Shown here in pieces: positions 4,184 through 5,025 of a stretch of DNA of 5,025 nt. A program made the position numbers and the translations under genes. Under the pieces are notes generated by a model that was given only the letters and a program-made list of their open reading frames with translations, was not told where the DNA came from and did no database searches. The stretch covers positions 1 through 5,025 of the forward strand of contig JANNQK010000078.1 in NCBI GenBank assembly GCA_031400715.1. Direction: 5' to 3'. Every line of letters begins with the position of its first letter. Position 1 is the first letter of the stretch. This DNA comes from VFMC01 sp031400715. GTDB taxonomy: Bacteria; Actinomycetota; Acidimicrobiia; Acidimicrobiales; Ilumatobacteraceae.

Positions 4184-4276
4184 CTCCTCAGAGTGCCGTT
4201 GACGTTGCGCGCCCCGATGCCAACCGCAATGCCGTGCTGAATGGTGTTGCGACTACTGCCGATTGCACTTGAGGAG
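4184..4276 (+). promoter_or_regulatory. rpoB leader structure that can sequester the Shine-Dalgarno sequence
   Basis: CTCCTCAGAGTGC (4184-4196) can pair with GCACTTGAGGAG (4265-4276): 12 pairs including one G-U, with a single bulged A at 4192. The right strand contains the whole rpoB Shine-Dalgarno GAGGAG (4271-4276). Inside, CGCAATGCC (4225-4233) pairs with GGTGTTGCG (4243-4251) in a 9-bp stem with two G-U pairs. Upstream, CTGAGGAG (4093-4100) is an 8-nt perfect complement of 4184-4191 and would free the ribosome binding site if it paired first. The pairings are seen directly; the regulatory role is inferred. Confidence 0.45.
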
Positions 4277-4283
4277 TGACCCT

Positions 4284-5025
4284 GTGGCTTCACGCTCCAC
4301 GTCTCGCGAACGCTATTCCTTCGCGAATCTCGCCGAACCGCTCGAACTGCCGGACCTGATCGCGGTTCAACGCGAGAGCTTCGATTGGTTCTTGAACGAA
4401 GGACTCGCCGAGACGTTCCGCGACATCTCGCCGATCAAGGACTTCAGCGAAGCGCTCCAGCTCGAGCTCGAGCTCGACCCTGACGACGAAGACCTGCGCC
4501 CACCGCCGAAGTTCACGGTGGAGGAGTGCAAGGAGAAGGACATGACCTACAGCGCCCCGATCTTCGTGCGCGCTCGGTTCATGAACCGCAACACCGGCGA
4601 GATCAAGGAGCAGACGGTCTTCATGGGCGACTTCCCCATGATGACCGAGAAGGGCACCTTCATCATCAATGGCACCGAGCGCGTCGTCGTGTCGCAGCTC
4701 GTGCGTTCGCCCGGCGTCATCTTCGAAGCCGGCGAGCGGTACCGCCTCCGCAACCTGAGCAAGCACCAGCTCGTGAAGGGCACCGTCCATCCGTACCGCG
4801 GGGAGTGGATGGAGTTCGACGTCGAGCACAAGCCGGGCAAGGACGTCACGGCCGGCACGCGCATCGCTCGGAAGCGGCGCATGAGCATCTTCATCCTGTT
4901 GCGCGCCCTCGGCTACGACGAAGAGCACGCTCCTGGGTTCATCGACCGCTTCGTCAGCCACTTCGACTTCCTCGAGGGTCAGTGGGAGAAGGAGCGTCAC
5001 ATCGCTCCCACCCAGACCGAGTCGC
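4284..5025 (+). CDS. rpoB: DNA-directed RNA polymerase subunit beta, N-terminal part (3' end outside window)
   Basis: RpoB forms one pincer and half of the active-site cleft of RNA polymerase. The window holds its first 247 codons, open to the edge. The start is GTG at 4284, with GAGGAG at 4271-4276, 7 nt upstream. The N-terminus FANLAEPLELPDLIAVQRES is the usual opening of bacterial beta. VEECKEKDMTYSAPIFVRAR and GEIKEQTVFMGDFPMMTEKG follow, then INGTERVVVSQLVRSPGV (S137-V145), the early protrusion region where V145 corresponds to E. coli V146, an N-terminal rifampicin-resistance site. The main rifampicin cluster lies beyond the window. GTRIARKRRMSIFILLRALG continues into the lobe. Two promoter candidates and a structured leader precede it. 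No anomaly in reading frame. Confidence 0.98.
   Translation, partial: MASRSTSRERYSFANLAEPLELPDLIAVQRESFDWFLNEGLAETFRDISPIKDFSEALQLELELDPDDEDLRPPPKFTVEECKEKDMTYSAPIFVRARFMNRNTGEIKEQTVFMGDFPMMTEKGTFIINGTERVVVSQLVRSPGVIFEAGERYRLRNLSKHQLVKGTVHPYRGEWMEFDVEHKPGKDVTAGTRIARKRRMSIFILLRALGYDEEHAPGFIDRFVSHFDFLEGQWEKERHIAPTQTES

Noticed and set aside
4199..4228. Third TTGACG as a further rpoB promoter
   Set aside because: No TANNNT-like -10 sequence occurs at 16-19 nt spacing; kept only as a short direct repeat of the P2 -35 region.
3574..4293. Minus-strand open frame spanning the rpoB upstream gap
   Set aside because: The product is Arg/Thr/Ser-rich without domain character, its 3' half is antisense to the isomerase-like gene, and the gap holds + strand promoter signals instead.
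4290..5000. Long open frame on the minus strand (236 codons)
   Set aside because: It lies opposite rpoB and is a by-product of high-G+C codon use; the translated sequence has no recognisable domain, while the + strand is clearly RpoB.

Overview
This window is the conserved ribosomal-protein / RNA-polymerase neighbourhood of a G+C-rich bacterium. The order on the + strand is the 3' end of nusG, rplK (L11), rplA (L1), rplJ (L10), rplL (L7/L12), a predicted sugar-phosphate-isomerase-like TIM-barrel gene, and the 5' part of rpoB. Strong third-position G/C bias, the actinobacterial flavour of L11, L12 and the RpoB N-terminus, the promoter style, and terminator-like hairpins without a U tract point to Actinomycetota. 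From general resemblance of the proteins I would guess the Acidimicrobiia lineage (Ilumatobacter-like), but the class-level guess is inference and was not tested.

Layout. Positions 1-248 hold the NusG KOW domain. A 51-nt gap leads to rplK (300-728), a 139-nt spacer with two hairpins leads to rplA (868-1566), and a 294-nt spacer that looks like an L10-type autoregulatory leader leads to rplJ (1861-2394). A short A-rich spacer with a 16-bp tandem repeat precedes rplL (2500-2880). Positions 2881-3078 carry four successive hairpins or palindromes, the third a 12-bp perfect G+C-rich stem that probably ends the ribosomal-protein transcript. A 265-codon gene (3079-3876) follows. The 407-nt gap 3877-4283 has no gene I can support, but it holds two good promoter candidates and a structured rpoB leader. 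rpoB starts at a GTG (4284) and runs off the window.

How it fits together. NusG, L11, L1, L10 and L12 feed transcription elongation and the ribosomal GTPase centre and stalk, and they would be co-transcribed. rpoB appears to have its own promoters, so here the polymerase genes are probably separated from rplJL by a terminator and by an unrelated metabolic gene.

The protein content is ordinary. The part worth a second look is RNA-level control. The rpoB Shine-Dalgarno sequence is complementary to an upstream segment (12 pairs with one bulged A), and an 8-nt competitor of that segment lies near the predicted start of the longer promoter's transcript. The rplJ leader has a weaker version of the same arrangement. 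No mobile element, CRISPR array, tRNA or rRNA was seen.
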